From contig JACQIO010000019.1 in assembly GCA_016198415.1 (NCBI GenBank), forward strand, positions 1 to 42,056: a stretch of 42,056 bases of DNA. The letters run 5' to 3'. The position numbers were made by a program, and so were the translations under genes. The stretch is from Candidatus Berkelbacteria bacterium. GTDB lineage: Bacteria; Patescibacteriota; UBA1384; JACPKC01. Within the stretch, counting starts at the first letter, position 1; every line of letters starts with the position of its first letter. The notes under the pieces were generated by a model. The model ran no database searches. It had not been told where the DNA came from and was given only the letters and a program-made list of their open reading frames with translations. Positions 7,320 through 16,557 of this stretch are shown here, one piece after another.

Positions 7320-8441
7320 CTACCACGTGGCCTTGATTGGTGGCGGATAGGCGTAGCCACCGGGGAAGAAGACGGCAACGTTGATCTCGACCTGCTCGCC
7401 CGCGCTCACCGGCACGTCGGTGAGCGTCGCTGACGTCTCGTTCCAGGCGCTGACCTTGTTGATGATGGCTCGATCATTGCCGGGCGGATCGATGCTCGGT
7501 TTGTACCACATTGTATTGCTGATCCCCGTCGGAGCCTGCCAGCGAATCGTGATGTCGTTGCCAGTCCGTTCATACGTAATCCCCGTTGGTGGAGCGACAA
7601 CCTCTGGGCTGTAGTTGAGGCTGGCCGTGTGCGCGACTGATTCGCCTTTGGAGTAGGTGAAGGTGTAGCTGCCGGCCACCGGCAGTCCACCGCCGGCTGG
7701 GCCATACAGTACCCAACGGCGCGTGATCTCGCCTGAGTAACTGTTGACGTTGAAGTCCTTGGCAAGGTCGTAGACCGTTCCGTTTGGCGCGGTCACCGTC
7801 ACCCGGGTCAGATCCCACAGAAAACATTCTTGGAGTGTCGCGTAGTTGGAGCCGCAGTTGACCTTGTACTCATAGCTGGCGCCGTCGTAGCCGTTCTTCG
7901 TCCAGACCTCGGCGAAGATGTCGTCGGTCGGACTCTTCTCCTTGGGTGGCGGCGGGGTGGTCGCAGCGCCACTGCCAGCTGGTGCGCCCGGATCGCCCGT
8001 ATCGTTGCTGGGCGACGAGGAGTCTGTCGATTGCGCTGGCTGACTCGACGACGTCGCAGTTTGGGCTGCCGCTGGCGTCTTCGTGGTAGTGGCTGGTGCG
8101 GGGGTCGATTCGACTGATTGCTCATCTGCCGGTGCGAGGACGTCGCGGAAACAGCCGTTCAAGATCTCTTCCTCAGCCGGTTCCATGACACGAGCCTTCG
8201 TCGCGATCTCCTGGAAGGCCACCTCGCCCAGTTGCGACTTGACGCAGTCCTGGACGCCGGCTGGTGCATTGAGGAGCGGCGGATTCTCGCCAGTCCCGGA
8301 TAGAGACGTCGGCTCGACGGTTGCGACTGGTGTCGAACGATCAGCCAACAGTCGAGGCATCACCCAAACCGTCATCGCGATGCCGAGGATCACCACTCCG
8401 GCGATCACCCAGCGAACGACGGAGAACGACGGCAGCTGCAT
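7320..8441 (-). CDS. Exported single-pass protein with Thr/Ser/Pro linker and beta-sandwich-like C-terminus
   Basis: 373 aa. Signal anchor at residues about 9-30 (WVIAGVVILGIAMTVW). A small Cys-containing region with VQDCVKSQLG and ILNGCFRDVL follows. Next comes a Thr/Ser/Pro/Ala linker (about 110-170), then two beta-rich regions, the last resembling fibronectin type III (PPTGITYERTGNDITIRW). The C-proximal part has a Cys pair (VNCGS / QECFL). The start is leaderless: TAGACT exactly 6 nt before ATG 8441. It is probably a cell-surface protein; the specific role is unknown. It shares overall design with the 16558-17607 protein. Confidence 0.75.
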   Translation of the reverse strand: MQLPSFSVVRWVIAGVVILGIAMTVWVMPRLLADRSTPVATVEPTSLSGTGENPPLLNAPAGVQDCVKSQLGEVAFQEIATKARVMEPAEEEILNGCFRDVLAPADEQSVESTPAPATTTKTPAAAQTATSSSQPAQSTDSSSPSNDTGDPGAPAGSGAATTPPPPKEKSPTDDIFAEVWTKNGYDGASYEYKVNCGSNYATLQECFLWDLTRVTVTAPNGTVYDLAKDFNVNSYSGEITRRWVLYGPAGGGLPVAGSYTFTYSKGESVAHTASLNYSPEVVAPPTGITYERTGNDITIRWQAPTGISNTMWYKPSIDPPGNDRAIINKVSAWNETSATLTDVPVSAGEQVEINVAVFFPGGYAYPPPIKATW

Positions 8442-8447
8442 TCGTTC

Positions 8448-8453
8448 AGTCTA
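8448..8453 (-). promoter_or_regulatory. -10 hexamer, leaderless start of the 8441 gene
   Basis: TAGACT on the minus strand, exactly 6 nt before ATG. Confidence 0.65.
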
Positions 8454-8541
8454 CCGTATGCAGAGATCGTCGGTACGCTTCATCGCTCCGGTCTGTCTAG
8501 CCTTGGCCCCGCTCACATCGGCTACTTCTTTGCCCGGTCGC

Positions 8542-10236
8542 TCAGCGGCCCAGTTGACGGTTGCTGATGGTTGTCTGGATTGACTCGAACTCCTCAACCG
8601 TGAGGATCCGTTGCTCAACGGAGAGGTCGGCAATCGCGCCAAAGCCACAGCCGGTTGGATCGGGATTGTCGAGCGGTTGGTAGTCCAGACTGTAGACCGG
8701 CAGACCGGCCATGGCGGCGTGGTAATGATCGGCCGAACACTCGGAGGGATCGTCGTAGCCCCAGAACTGGTAGAGCGGGTACCGAGCGCCGTTGAGTACG
8801 AGGACCTTCATCGAGACATGGGTTTCATCGTAGTAGGTAGAGGGGGCGTAGGTCTTGGGCTGGACGGTCTTTATCGTGGTCGTCTCTGCCTCACCCGTCA
8901 GTTCATCGCCGATCGCTTGCTTGGTTGCCGCATCGATCGGCGTGCGTGGTTCTTCGACCACCGGTTGCTCGATCGGGGACTCCGCGATCGCCTTACGAAT
9001 GTAGGTGACGCCAGCCCGGGCTTGGTAGCGGTAGTCAATGACCCGCGTGCCGTCGATCCGGTAGAGGTCGAGCAGTTCCGGACCAGGACTGAGCGGATCG
9101 TGGATCTCCAGATAGACGTCGCCATTCCCCATGCGGCGCGCCCCAACCGCCGTGACCATGTGGCCGCCAGTGCGGTGATACTGGCCCTCGGCATCGTACT
9201 GCCCGTACTCGAGTGAAACCTCTACGTCCTGGCCCTTCTGGAGCTCGGTGGCGATCTTGTCCATGATCTCCAGGTCAAACTGCGTCTCGCTCACCCAGTG
9301 CGTGACGAGCGGGAGATTATGGCGTTTGACGAAGGCGTCTTTCCCCGGGAAGAAGTTGAGGTCCGTCGTCACCCCGCTGGCGGCCTGCCACTTCATGTCC
9401 TCTTTGAGTTCGGCGATGACGGCCTGCACGTCGCCGGGCAGTTTGTCCTTGAAGTTGTACTTCTCGGCCAGCCACATCAGCGAGTTAGCCGTGGACGTGG
9501 GGACGCACTCGTTCTCGCGCTGGGTGACGTCTGGGACGCCGCCGTGGAAGACGTTGAACTCCTTCTTGACTTCTCCAGGCGCTCCGTCAGCGCCGTTGGT
9601 CGCGTCACTCGAGCTCGGTGGTCGATGTGGCGCTTCCGAGGTTGCCGCCTGGGCGAGCCCGACCGATCCGAAGCCGGTGTCGCCCTCCCCAGTGGGGTCG
9701 AGAACCATCCGGCGGCTGATCTCATCGGTTTCGATCGCGGTGACCGCTGTGGCGTGCGTCTCCAGGTTCTCGGACGTCTCGCCGGCCCACATGCTGAGCG
9801 GCTCTTCCGAGAGCGCAATCACCACCGGCAGCTGCGTGCGCATATCGGCACCCGGGTCGGGCAGGGCAAAGCCAAAGCTATTGCCTTCCCCGGTCACCAC
9901 CCGAGCTGAGAAGTTTTGGACGACCCACTCTTCCTGCGTGACACCATCAGCTGTCTGATAGGCAGCGAACACGCCATCTTGGTTGAGGTCGACGACGACG
10001 TTGATGGTGTCGAAGTACGGATCGTCGGCTTGATAGGGGATTGAGAGGGTGGCGATAGGGAGCGGCTCGCCCTGGTACGTAGGTCGGACGATCGTCACGT
10101 TCGGGCCGATGTAGACACTCCCCTGGTCGGTGGCAACCCAGATGACGAGCGCGAGCACCACGAGACCCAGCCCGCCTCCCAGGACCCAGAGCCATTTCCA
10201 CCGAGACGACCCTTGAGTTTCACCTGACTGGACCAT
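8542..10236 (-). CDS. Membrane-anchored protein with C39-like cysteine peptidase domain
   Basis: 564 aa. N-terminal membrane anchor (WLWVLGGGLGLVVLALVIWV), then a beta-rich region (about 40-190) and a low-complexity linker. A papain-like C39 fold follows, with candidate catalytic Cys in ENECVPTSTAN, His in GGHMVTAVG and Asp in EIHDPLSPG. The C-terminal 130 residues form a separate Cys-containing domain (SECSADHYH, PTGCGFGA) that I do not recognise. ATG 10236 is chosen over 10278 because GAGGGGGT precedes it and TATACT lies 21 nt upstream. Substrate is unknown; it could process exported peptides or cell-wall proteins. Confidence 0.78.
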   Translation of the reverse strand: MVQSGETQGSSRWKWLWVLGGGLGLVVLALVIWVATDQGSVYIGPNVTIVRPTYQGEPLPIATLSIPYQADDPYFDTINVVVDLNQDGVFAAYQTADGVTQEEWVVQNFSARVVTGEGNSFGFALPDPGADMRTQLPVVIALSEEPLSMWAGETSENLETHATAVTAIETDEISRRMVLDPTGEGDTGFGSVGLAQAATSEAPHRPPSSSDATNGADGAPGEVKKEFNVFHGGVPDVTQRENECVPTSTANSLMWLAEKYNFKDKLPGDVQAVIAELKEDMKWQAASGVTTDLNFFPGKDAFVKRHNLPLVTHWVSETQFDLEIMDKIATELQKGQDVEVSLEYGQYDAEGQYHRTGGHMVTAVGARRMGNGDVYLEIHDPLSPGPELLDLYRIDGTRVIDYRYQARAGVTYIRKAIAESPIEQPVVEEPRTPIDAATKQAIGDELTGEAETTTIKTVQPKTYAPSTYYDETHVSMKVLVLNGARYPLYQFWGYDDPSECSADHYHAAMAGLPVYSLDYQPLDNPDPTGCGFGAIADLSVEQRILTVEEFESIQTTISNRQLGR

Positions 10237-10257
10237 TACACCCCCTCGTCTGCCCCC

Positions 10258-10263
10258 AGTATA
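10258..10263 (-). promoter_or_regulatory. -10 hexamer of the C39-like gene 8542-10236
   Basis: TATACT on the minus strand, 21 nt before ATG 10236. This implies a short leader of about 15 nt with a G-rich ribosome site. No clear -35. Confidence 0.5.
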
Positions 10264-10315
10264 CCGTATTCGATTCATTGGCCGAGGCTCCAGTGACGAG
10301 ATCGCTCGGCCCTGC

Positions 10316-10321
10316 TACGCT
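10316..10321 (+). promoter_or_regulatory. -10 hexamer, leaderless start of the 10328 gene
   Basis: TACGCT exactly 6 nt before ATG 10328. Confidence 0.6.
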
Positions 10322-10327
10322 CTGGCC

Positions 10328-11872
10328 ATGCAGCGCCATCCACGATCTGATCGCGCGTTCTGGATTGCCCTCCTCGTTATCGTGGGGTTGGCAGCCGTTC
10401 TCCGTCTGGTTGGGTTGAACGATCGGCTTCACGTGGGTGACGACCAAGCCCGTGATCTCCTGACCGTTAAGCGGTCGGTCGAGACGCTTCACCCGTTCGT
10501 GGTTGGTCCGGCTCAGGTGGCCAACGAAAGTGGCGTTGTCCTCGGTCCGTTCTACTACTACTTGATCACGCCAGCGGCGATCCTGGCCAACTACCACCCA
10601 CTTGGTCCAGCCGTCCTCATCGCGCTGCTCTCGGTCTTGGCGGTTGCCGGCATCGGCTGGTTGGGTCGAGTCGCCTTTGATCCCACAACAGGCCTCCTGG
10701 CCGCCTTCCTCCTGGCGGTCTCTTCGCTGGCCGTCGAGTTTGGCCGGTTCGCCTGGAATCCCAATCCCCTCCCACTCGTGGTGGTTGGGATCGCCCTCGG
10801 CTTCTGGGCTTGGTCAGAGCGCCGGCCCTGGGGGTTTCCCACCACGATCCTCCTGACCGTGGTGGCCACCCAACTGCACAGCACCGGCTTTCTGCTTGTC
10901 CCGATCGTGCTCGTCAGCTCCCTCATTGTCCGACCACCGCGACCGAGCTGGCCGATGATGGGGTGGGTCATGCTGGGAGTTGGGCTCCTGCTCGCTCCCC
11001 TCCTCTACCACGAGGTCAAGCACGACTGGCCGAGTCTGTGGGGCTACCTGGGCCTTGAGGGTCAGCCAGGTGCAGCAACGAGCGCTTGGTGGTACCTGCG
11101 GCGCGCCTGGGACAACCTCGTGGCGTTCTTTTTGGCCGAACTGGTGGCGAGCCGATCATCCTGGGCCTTGACCGGTGCCGGCCTCGTCCTCTGCCTCGCT
11201 GGCTTGTGGCAGCTCCGTCAGTGGGCCATTGGCGTCCTCTTCATTACACTGCTCACGTTCGGCGGCCTCGCCTTGGCACTGTCTGGTCGCCTGCTCTTCC
11301 TTCACTACTTCCTTTTTCTCATCCCGGCAGTGATCATCGGCTTGGCGGTGGGACTACGTCAGCTGTCAGGCTGGCGGGGCGGCTGGGGACTCGTCCTTGT
11401 CTTCCTCATACTCTTCACGGTCGTACACGTTCAGGCGATGGCACCCACGTGGCAGGCGATTGGGCAGGCTGACTATCCCGCAACGGAGGCAACGAGCATC
11501 GTCTACCCAGACGTGGAGGCGGCTGCGGCCTGGATCCTGGCTGACGCCGGCGAGCGCTCGCCCGAGCTCCTCTTTGTCAAGCCAACGGCCAGCCACAACC
11601 AGGTGGCGTTCGACTTAGCCGTTGAGCGAGCCGATCGCGTGGTGCTCGAGTGGGACGGGATTCTCATTCCGGCTCAGCCGGCTGACGCCGATCGCCTCGG
11701 CGAGCTCATCAGAACCCTCTCGAGCACCGAGCCGGTCGGGAATCACCTTGATCCGCTCTACGTGATCGTTGAGCCGGCGGGAACACCACTCCCGCAGGCC
11801 TTCCAAGCCTTGCCGATCGATGTTGAAGCGCGCTTTGGACAGGTTAAGGTCCTCAAGGTCGGGGAGGAGTAG
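10328..11872 (+). CDS. GT-C fold membrane glycosyltransferase (GT39/ArnT-like)
   Basis: 514 aa with about ten transmembrane segments. After TM1 the first extracytoplasmic loop carries LHVGDDQARDLL. An acidic pair here is typical of the catalytic loop in GT-C enzymes that use polyprenyl-phosphate sugars. The last 110 residues form a soluble extracytoplasmic tail. It probably transfers a sugar from a lipid carrier to a surface glycan or protein. Leaderless start (TACGCT, 6 nt). It is followed after 2 bp by a methyltransferase, so the two are likely co-transcribed; the glycan genes 12512-14063 run towards it on the other strand. Confidence 0.8.
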   Translation: MQRHPRSDRAFWIALLVIVGLAAVLRLVGLNDRLHVGDDQARDLLTVKRSVETLHPFVVGPAQVANESGVVLGPFYYYLITPAAILANYHPLGPAVLIALLSVLAVAGIGWLGRVAFDPTTGLLAAFLLAVSSLAVEFGRFAWNPNPLPLVVVGIALGFWAWSERRPWGFPTTILLTVVATQLHSTGFLLVPIVLVSSLIVRPPRPSWPMMGWVMLGVGLLLAPLLYHEVKHDWPSLWGYLGLEGQPGAATSAWWYLRRAWDNLVAFFLAELVASRSSWALTGAGLVLCLAGLWQLRQWAIGVLFITLLTFGGLALALSGRLLFLHYFLFLIPAVIIGLAVGLRQLSGWRGGWGLVLVFLILFTVVHVQAMAPTWQAIGQADYPATEATSIVYPDVEAAAAWILADAGERSPELLFVKPTASHNQVAFDLAVERADRVVLEWDGILIPAQPADADRLGELIRTLSSTEPVGNHLDPLYVIVEPAGTPLPQAFQALPIDVEARFGQVKVLKVGEE

Positions 11873-11874
11873 TC

Positions 11875-12564
11875 GTGGCGCGGTCACGGTCGCTCAAAGA
11901 TCGAGTACTTGGCCAGTACCGGACGCAGTCGTTCCTGACCCGACTCTTCCTCTGGCTGCGTTGGCGCCTGACGTTCTTTGAGCGGCTCCTGGCCTGTGTT
12001 CCCCGCCAGGGCCTCGTGGTTGACATTGGCTGCGGCCACGGCCTCTGGCCGGTGGCGTTGGTCCTCGATGCGCCGGCTCGGGAGGTGGTGGGCTACGATC
12101 CGGATCGGCGGCGGATCGAGCAGGCAGAGCGCGTGGCAGCGCAGGTACCCCGAGTGCGGTTCACGAGCCACTGGGAGGATCTGGCCTCCCTCGGGCCTAC
12201 TTCAGTCACGGTCGTTGATGTACTGATCCTCCTGCCACCTCGGGACAAAGAGCGGCTCCTGGGGTGGGCCAGTGATCACCTGGTGCCGGGTGGCACTCTG
12301 TTACTCAAAGTCAACGGGACGGAGCCGCGCCTCAAGCACTGGTTCTCGCTCATGGAGGAAAGGTTCATGACGAGTGTCGGACCAACGCACGCTACATCGG
12401 GTCTCCACAGCTGGCCGGTGGCAGAGTACGTGACGCTCTGCCAAGCATTGGGATTCGAGATCACGCGGGTTGAGCGACTTGACCGCTGGTACCACCCGCA
12501 GCCACATAGTCTTATTGTGGCCGAGAAGCCAGCGACGCCTGCCAGAGTGCGTCGTAGGTCGTGA
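11875..12564 (+). CDS. Class I SAM-dependent methyltransferase
   Basis: 229 aa. Motif I is VVDIGCGHGLWPVAL and the acidic end of beta-2 is VVGYDPD; a later VLILLPPRDK replaces the usual motif IV. The GTG start is 2 nt after the preceding stop and follows GGGGAGGAG, so it is translationally coupled to the GT-C gene. The context suggests modification of a lipid-linked or surface sugar, but the substrate is not readable from sequence. Its 3' end overlaps the convergent ChbG-like gene by 53 bp. Confidence 0.85.
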   Translation: MARSRSLKDRVLGQYRTQSFLTRLFLWLRWRLTFFERLLACVPRQGLVVDIGCGHGLWPVALVLDAPAREVVGYDPDRRRIEQAERVAAQVPRVRFTSHWEDLASLGPTSVTVVDVLILLPPRDKERLLGWASDHLVPGGTLLLKVNGTEPRLKHWFSLMEERFMTSVGPTHATSGLHSWPVAEYVTLCQALGFEITRVERLDRWYHPQPHSLIVAEKPATPARVRRRS

Positions 12565-13330
12565 GTGTCAGAACGTTGGTGGTCTCGAGCTCTTTCCAGG
12601 GGCAGGCCTCGAGCATTGGCAGTTGCGGGGCGCGCCATGGGAAACTCGGCCCGTCGGTCAGGTGCCAGATGCACTCGTAGGTTCCGGGTGGCAGGCAGCG
12701 GAATGTTCCAGCCAGCGTTGGTTGTGGCAGCCAGCGCGGGTCAATGAGGCCAGTCAGCATCGGCCGGTCCGACCAGCCCGTGCAACTGAGGCGACTGGTG
12801 GCGTGGGCAATCAGCCGGGCGCGGAGCGGGGCCAGCGGAGGGAGCATGAGCCGCTTGGCGAGGCGGACGGTTGGAATTGCCCGCTCATCGGCAATCGTCC
12901 GGACGGTCTCCCGGACCGGGTGATAGCAGTGGATGTGGTGGTGGCTATCGAGGTGTGGGGGGAGGTGCCCGAACCAGTCGGAGTACGTGGCAACCTGGGC
13001 TCGGAGCTCGCGCGCCATCTGATCAGCCCTGACCCCTCCGGTCCAGAGCTTGAGGAGGAAGCCGGTCAAACCGAGGAACTGGCCAGTTCGACTCACCAGT
13101 GAGGCAATGGTAGTCGGATCACTGATTGGCCGACCCTCGGTCAGGTTGAGGTGGAGGCCACGGGGGAGCGACGCCGGGATGGTTGGGTCTGTGACGATCG
13201 CCTGGCTCGACGGTGGGGTGACGATGACGCTCAACTCGGACAGGCCACCGGCCGTCACCGCCTGGTGGATGCCGGCGGTCACCTCCGGGTGGAGACCGAG
13301 ATCATCAGCGTGTGAGATGAGCTGGAGCAT
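12512..13330 (-). CDS. ChbG/YdjC-family carbohydrate deacetylase
   Basis: 272 aa. It shows the YdjC/ChbG metal-site pattern: ISHADDLGLH at the N-terminus (Asp ligands), GLHLNLTEG, and the His cluster HLDSHHHIH near residue 125. Family members remove N-acetyl groups from diacetylchitobiose-like or GlcNAc-containing lipids. Its start lies inside the end of the upstream GT2 gene (26-bp overlap), so both belong to one operon. A GT2 that loads a polyprenyl carrier next to a deacetylase suggests a modified aminosugar on a lipid carrier (inference). Confidence 0.85.
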   Translation of the reverse strand: MLQLISHADDLGLHPEVTAGIHQAVTAGGLSELSVIVTPPSSQAIVTDPTIPASLPRGLHLNLTEGRPISDPTTIASLVSRTGQFLGLTGFLLKLWTGGVRADQMARELRAQVATYSDWFGHLPPHLDSHHHIHCYHPVRETVRTIADERAIPTVRLAKRLMLPPLAPLRARLIAHATSRLSCTGWSDRPMLTGLIDPRWLPQPTLAGTFRCLPPGTYECIWHLTDGPSFPWRAPQLPMLEACPWKELETTNVLTLTTYDALWQASLASRPQ

Positions 13331-14063
13331 AGGTCCCTCGTTTGAGCTGCTGCCAGATGATCAGGAGCTCACCAACACTCGTCCAGGCGGCCGGCAGCGC
13401 GGAGACCCGTGAGTCATCGGTGTTGGTCCAGGCAATCGGCAGCTCGCGGACGGCCAAGCCGAGTTCTCGGGCAATCACCAGGAGCTCGATGTCGAACGCC
13501 CACCGTGGGATCGTGAGGTAAGGCGCGATCGCCCGGGCCGCCTCAGCCCGGAGAAGCTTGAAGCCACACTGGGTATCGGCGTAGGGCAGGCCAAAGAGGT
13601 GCCGGACCAACCAGTTGCCGGTCCGCGAGACAATCGTTCGATCCCAGGACTGCCGGGCGGTGTCGAGTGAGGGCGCGAGGTACTTGGAGCTGATCACAAT
13701 CGGGGCGTCCTTGAGCACGGGCAGAAAGCGGTCGAGTTCCCCCACGGGGAGTGAGCCATCGGCATCCAAGATGAGGACCCAGCTGCCGCGGGCAGCACTT
13801 AAGCCGGTCCGGACAGCTGCTCCCTTGCCACGATTGGTGGGATGCTGCAGTAGCGAGAGGCGAAACGGCAGTTGGCGAGTGGCGTGAACCACCTCGCTCG
13901 TTTCGTCGGTTGAACCGTCATCCACCACGATCACTTCCAGTGACCACGTTGGATGACGGTGGGCGTAGGCAGCAATCTCTTGGAGGGTCTTGGGGAGGCG
14001 GCCCGCCTCGTTGTAGGCGGGAATCACCAGCGAGCCGGCGGGCCGTCGTGGCTTGGACTGCAT
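13305..14063 (-). CDS. GT2 glycosyltransferase, polyprenyl/dolichyl-phosphate glucosyltransferase type
   Basis: 252 aa. Motifs: SLVIPAYNEAGRL, VIVVDDGSTDET, the DXD-equivalent LILDADGSLP, and DTQCGFKLLR, which is typical of Alg5/DPM1-like enzymes. No C-terminal membrane domain is present. It likely makes polyprenyl-phosphate-hexose, a donor for GT-C enzymes such as the 10328 product. Leaderless: TAGGAT exactly 6 nt before ATG 14063. Divergent from the iron-permease-family gene with only 79 bp between starts. Confidence 0.88.
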   Translation of the reverse strand: MQSKPRRPAGSLVIPAYNEAGRLPKTLQEIAAYAHRHPTWSLEVIVVDDGSTDETSEVVHATRQLPFRLSLLQHPTNRGKGAAVRTGLSAARGSWVLILDADGSLPVGELDRFLPVLKDAPIVISSKYLAPSLDTARQSWDRTIVSRTGNWLVRHLFGLPYADTQCGFKLLRAEAARAIAPYLTIPRWAFDIELLVIARELGLAVRELPIAWTNTDDSRVSALPAAWTSVGELLIIWQQLKRGTYAPAHLTR

Positions 14064-14069
14064 GGACCC

Positions 14070-14075
14070 ATCCTA
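14070..14075 (-). promoter_or_regulatory. -10 hexamer, leaderless start of GT2 gene
   Basis: TAGGAT on the minus strand, exactly 6 nt before ATG 14063. Confidence 0.6.
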
Positions 14076-14130
14076 CGCTGTTTGGAAGCGATCTCCAGAC
14101 TGGCTGCTTGCGGGCCCTTCGCTCAGGGGG

Positions 14131-14136
14131 CATACT
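14131..14136 (+). promoter_or_regulatory. -10 hexamer, leaderless start of the 14143 gene
   Basis: CATACT (one change from TATACT), exactly 6 nt before ATG 14143. Confidence 0.5.
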
Positions 14137-14142
14137 GGATCC

Positions 14143-14631
14143 ATGAACGAACTCTTCCGCAGGGCCGCTGGCTGGACCTCAGCCGTGGCTGGCTCCCCGC
14201 TCGCGTTCCTGGCTGCCGTTGCCATCGTGATTGTCTGGTGGTGGAGCGGTCCCCGCTTCCACTACTCAGACACCTGGCAGCTCTTCATCAACACCGGCAC
14301 GACCATTGGCACCTTCCTCATGGTCTTCCTCATCCAGAACACCCAGAATCGCGATGCCAAGGCGATCCAACTCAAGCTCGACGAGCTCATTCGCTCCACT
14401 AAGGGTGCTCGGGCCAGCTTTGTGAACATGGAAGAGCTTGGGGACGATGAGCTCAAGGCGCTGCAAGGGGAGTTTGAGACGCTCCGCAAGAAACACGCAA
14501 GTCAGATGCTCAACGCACTCCACGCCCACATTGTGGTCGAGCGCCACCGCCGTGGCCTCCTCGGCCCGCTCGATGACGCGGTCAAGGGCGCCTTGGCCGA
14601 GCTCGCAAAACTCGGCCAGGCCAAGAAGTAG
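14143..14631 (+). CDS. Low-affinity iron permease family membrane protein
   Basis: 162 aa. Two hydrophobic segments (about 18-33 and 48-68) flank the family signature YSDTWQLFINTGTTIGTF. MVFLIQNTQNRDAKAIQLKL and a charged helical tail follow. This matches the bacterial low-affinity iron permease family; actual iron transport in bacteria is not well established. The ORF-track start at 14053 is rejected in favour of ATG 14143, where CATACT sits 6 nt upstream and homology begins. A 107-bp gap before the convergent ABC gene shows no feature I can name. Confidence 0.82.
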   Translation: MNELFRRAAGWTSAVAGSPLAFLAAVAIVIVWWWSGPRFHYSDTWQLFINTGTTIGTFLMVFLIQNTQNRDAKAIQLKLDELIRSTKGARASFVNMEELGDDELKALQGEFETLRKKHASQMLNALHAHIVVERHRRGLLGPLDDAVKGALAELAKLGQAKK

Positions 14632-14738
14632 CCGTTCGACCATACGCAGGGCTACCTAAGCCAAGGAGTCCCGCGCCAACTATGAGCGTCATCAATCGTT
14701 GCATCGATCGCTTCTTCCACTCCTACCCCCGTTCCTGT

Positions 14739-16505
14739 CTAGAACTTCTGTTTTTCCCAGAGCTCGTGGAAGCGACCGCGCCGCCGCATGAGGTGAGCAA
14801 AGTTGCCGTCATCGACAATCTGCCCGTCTTCGATGACCAGAATCCGGTCCATCTCGCGGATGGTGGTCAGCCGGTGGGCAATCACCACGGCCGTGACGGA
14901 CTGGAAGACCTGGTGGAGCGAGTCTTGAATCTTCTCCTCGGACTCTATATCCAGATGTGAGGTCGCCTCGTCCAGCAAGAGGAGTTGGGGCTCCTTGAAG
15001 ACGGCGCGGGCGATCCCCACCCGCTGCTTCTCCCCACCCGAGAGTTTGACGCCCTTCTCGCCCACGAGCGTGGTGTCCCCCTTGGGGAGTCGGGGCAGGA
15101 AGTCGGTGACGTGAGCCACCTCGAGCGCTTGGCGGAGGAGCTTGGTGTCACGGGCCCGACGCTGGTTCGCGATTGAGACGTTATCTCGGAGCGAGAAGTT
15201 GAAGATCTCCGTTTCCTGGAGGACGACGGCCGTTTGGGCCAGATACGAGCCTCGGGCAATTGAGCGCAGCGGCAGCCCGTCAACCAAGATCTCGCCGCTG
15301 TAGTCCTCGTGCTCATTGAGGAGCAGCTTGAAGAGGGTCGATTTGCCAGCCCCAGAGACGCCCACAATCCCCAGCCGCTCACCCCGCCTGATCGTGAAGG
15401 AGAGACGATTGAGGACGCGCTCGGCTCCGTAGCTGAACGAGAGATTCTTGACCTCGATCTGCTGCCAGTCGCGGGGGAACGATACCTTACCGGTCTCGTC
15501 CTCGATGGTGACCGGCTCCTTGAGGATGGCGACCATTCGGGCCACCGCGTAGCGCGCGAGCAAGAAGCGCTGACTCTGCTCTGCAATCTCGTTGACCGAT
15601 CGCCAGAGGCGCCCAAAGTAGTCCCAGAAGATGACCAAGAGCCCAACCTCGTACTGACCCTTCAAGATGCCAGCCAGAATGTAGATGAGCAGTCCTAGTC
15701 GGAAGAGTTGCCCGCCACCATCCAAGATGGCCTGACGGCTCCGGAACCGAGTGATTCGTTCGGTGATGCGGACAAAGAGGATGCGCATCTCGTCGCGGAT
15801 GCGGCCAAAGAGCGTGTCCGAGAAGCCCAGGGCCTTGACGGTCCGAATGTTGTTGATCGACTCGTAGATGAGGCCGCTGACGCCTTCGTCGCCTACATTG
15901 ACAGCGTCTGCCGCCAGCACGGCCCGTCTAGCCAGCAGCACCGAAGCGACGTAGTAGCAGCCGGCGAACACGACGAGGGCGACGGAGATCCAAGTATCGA
16001 TGGTGGCTAAGATGATGACGATGCCAACAAAGTTGACGGTCGCCTCAATGGCGTTATCGATCCACATGTCGAGCATGGTGTGGATGCCGTTGGCGCCCCG
16101 CTGGATGCGCTTGACCTTGTTGCCCGAGTTCTCGCGCTCGTGCCAGGCCAGATCAATCTTGAAGAGGTGCCCGACCGTCTCGAGCGTGGCATCCAGCTCA
16201 ACGCGTTCGCCAATTCGGTAGGCGGCGTACTTGGCCAGCTGCCGACCAACGTAGTAGTAGACCGAGGCGACAATCCAGATCGTCATCAGGTTGACGATTG
16301 GTTGGTAGGAGTCCCCTGGCTGATAGGATCCCAGAAACGTGACGATGCTCCCGAGGGCGTAGGACGGGTAGAGCCAGATGACGTCGGTGCTGAGCCGCAG
16401 GAGGCTGGCCCAGAGGTACTGCCAGCGGTAGGGCTTAAGCCACCGCCAGATATCGAGCAACAGCTCGCGGTTAGAGTAGTCGATGGTCTTGGGAAGCGCG
16501 CTCAT
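14739..16505 (-). CDS. ABC exporter, fused permease and ATP-binding domains
   Basis: 588 aa half-transporter. An N-terminal six-helix exporter domain (about residues 30-320) precedes the nucleotide-binding domain. The latter has Walker A GVSGAGKST, Q-loop VLQETEIF, signature LSGGEKQRV, Walker B LLLLDEAT and H-loop IAHRLTT. All ATPase residues look intact, so it should work as a homodimer or with an unlinked partner. The substrate may be a lipid, peptide or glycan. Leaderless: TATACT exactly 6 nt before ATG 16505. Confidence 0.92.
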   Translation of the reverse strand: MSALPKTIDYSNRELLLDIWRWLKPYRWQYLWASLLRLSTDVIWLYPSYALGSIVTFLGSYQPGDSYQPIVNLMTIWIVASVYYYVGRQLAKYAAYRIGERVELDATLETVGHLFKIDLAWHERENSGNKVKRIQRGANGIHTMLDMWIDNAIEATVNFVGIVIILATIDTWISVALVVFAGCYYVASVLLARRAVLAADAVNVGDEGVSGLIYESINNIRTVKALGFSDTLFGRIRDEMRILFVRITERITRFRSRQAILDGGGQLFRLGLLIYILAGILKGQYEVGLLVIFWDYFGRLWRSVNEIAEQSQRFLLARYAVARMVAILKEPVTIEDETGKVSFPRDWQQIEVKNLSFSYGAERVLNRLSFTIRRGERLGIVGVSGAGKSTLFKLLLNEHEDYSGEILVDGLPLRSIARGSYLAQTAVVLQETEIFNFSLRDNVSIANQRRARDTKLLRQALEVAHVTDFLPRLPKGDTTLVGEKGVKLSGGEKQRVGIARAVFKEPQLLLLDEATSHLDIESEEKIQDSLHQVFQSVTAVVIAHRLTTIREMDRILVIEDGQIVDDGNFAHLMRRRGRFHELWEKQKF

Positions 16506-16511
16506 AGACCC

Positions 16512-16517
16512 AGTATA
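16512..16517 (-). promoter_or_regulatory. -10 hexamer, leaderless start of ABC exporter gene
   Basis: Consensus-like TATACT, exactly 6 nt before ATG 16505. Confidence 0.7.
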
Positions 16518-16557
16518 CGCGTCTTCGCCTCGCGACCCGTACCGACCCGGGGTGGTG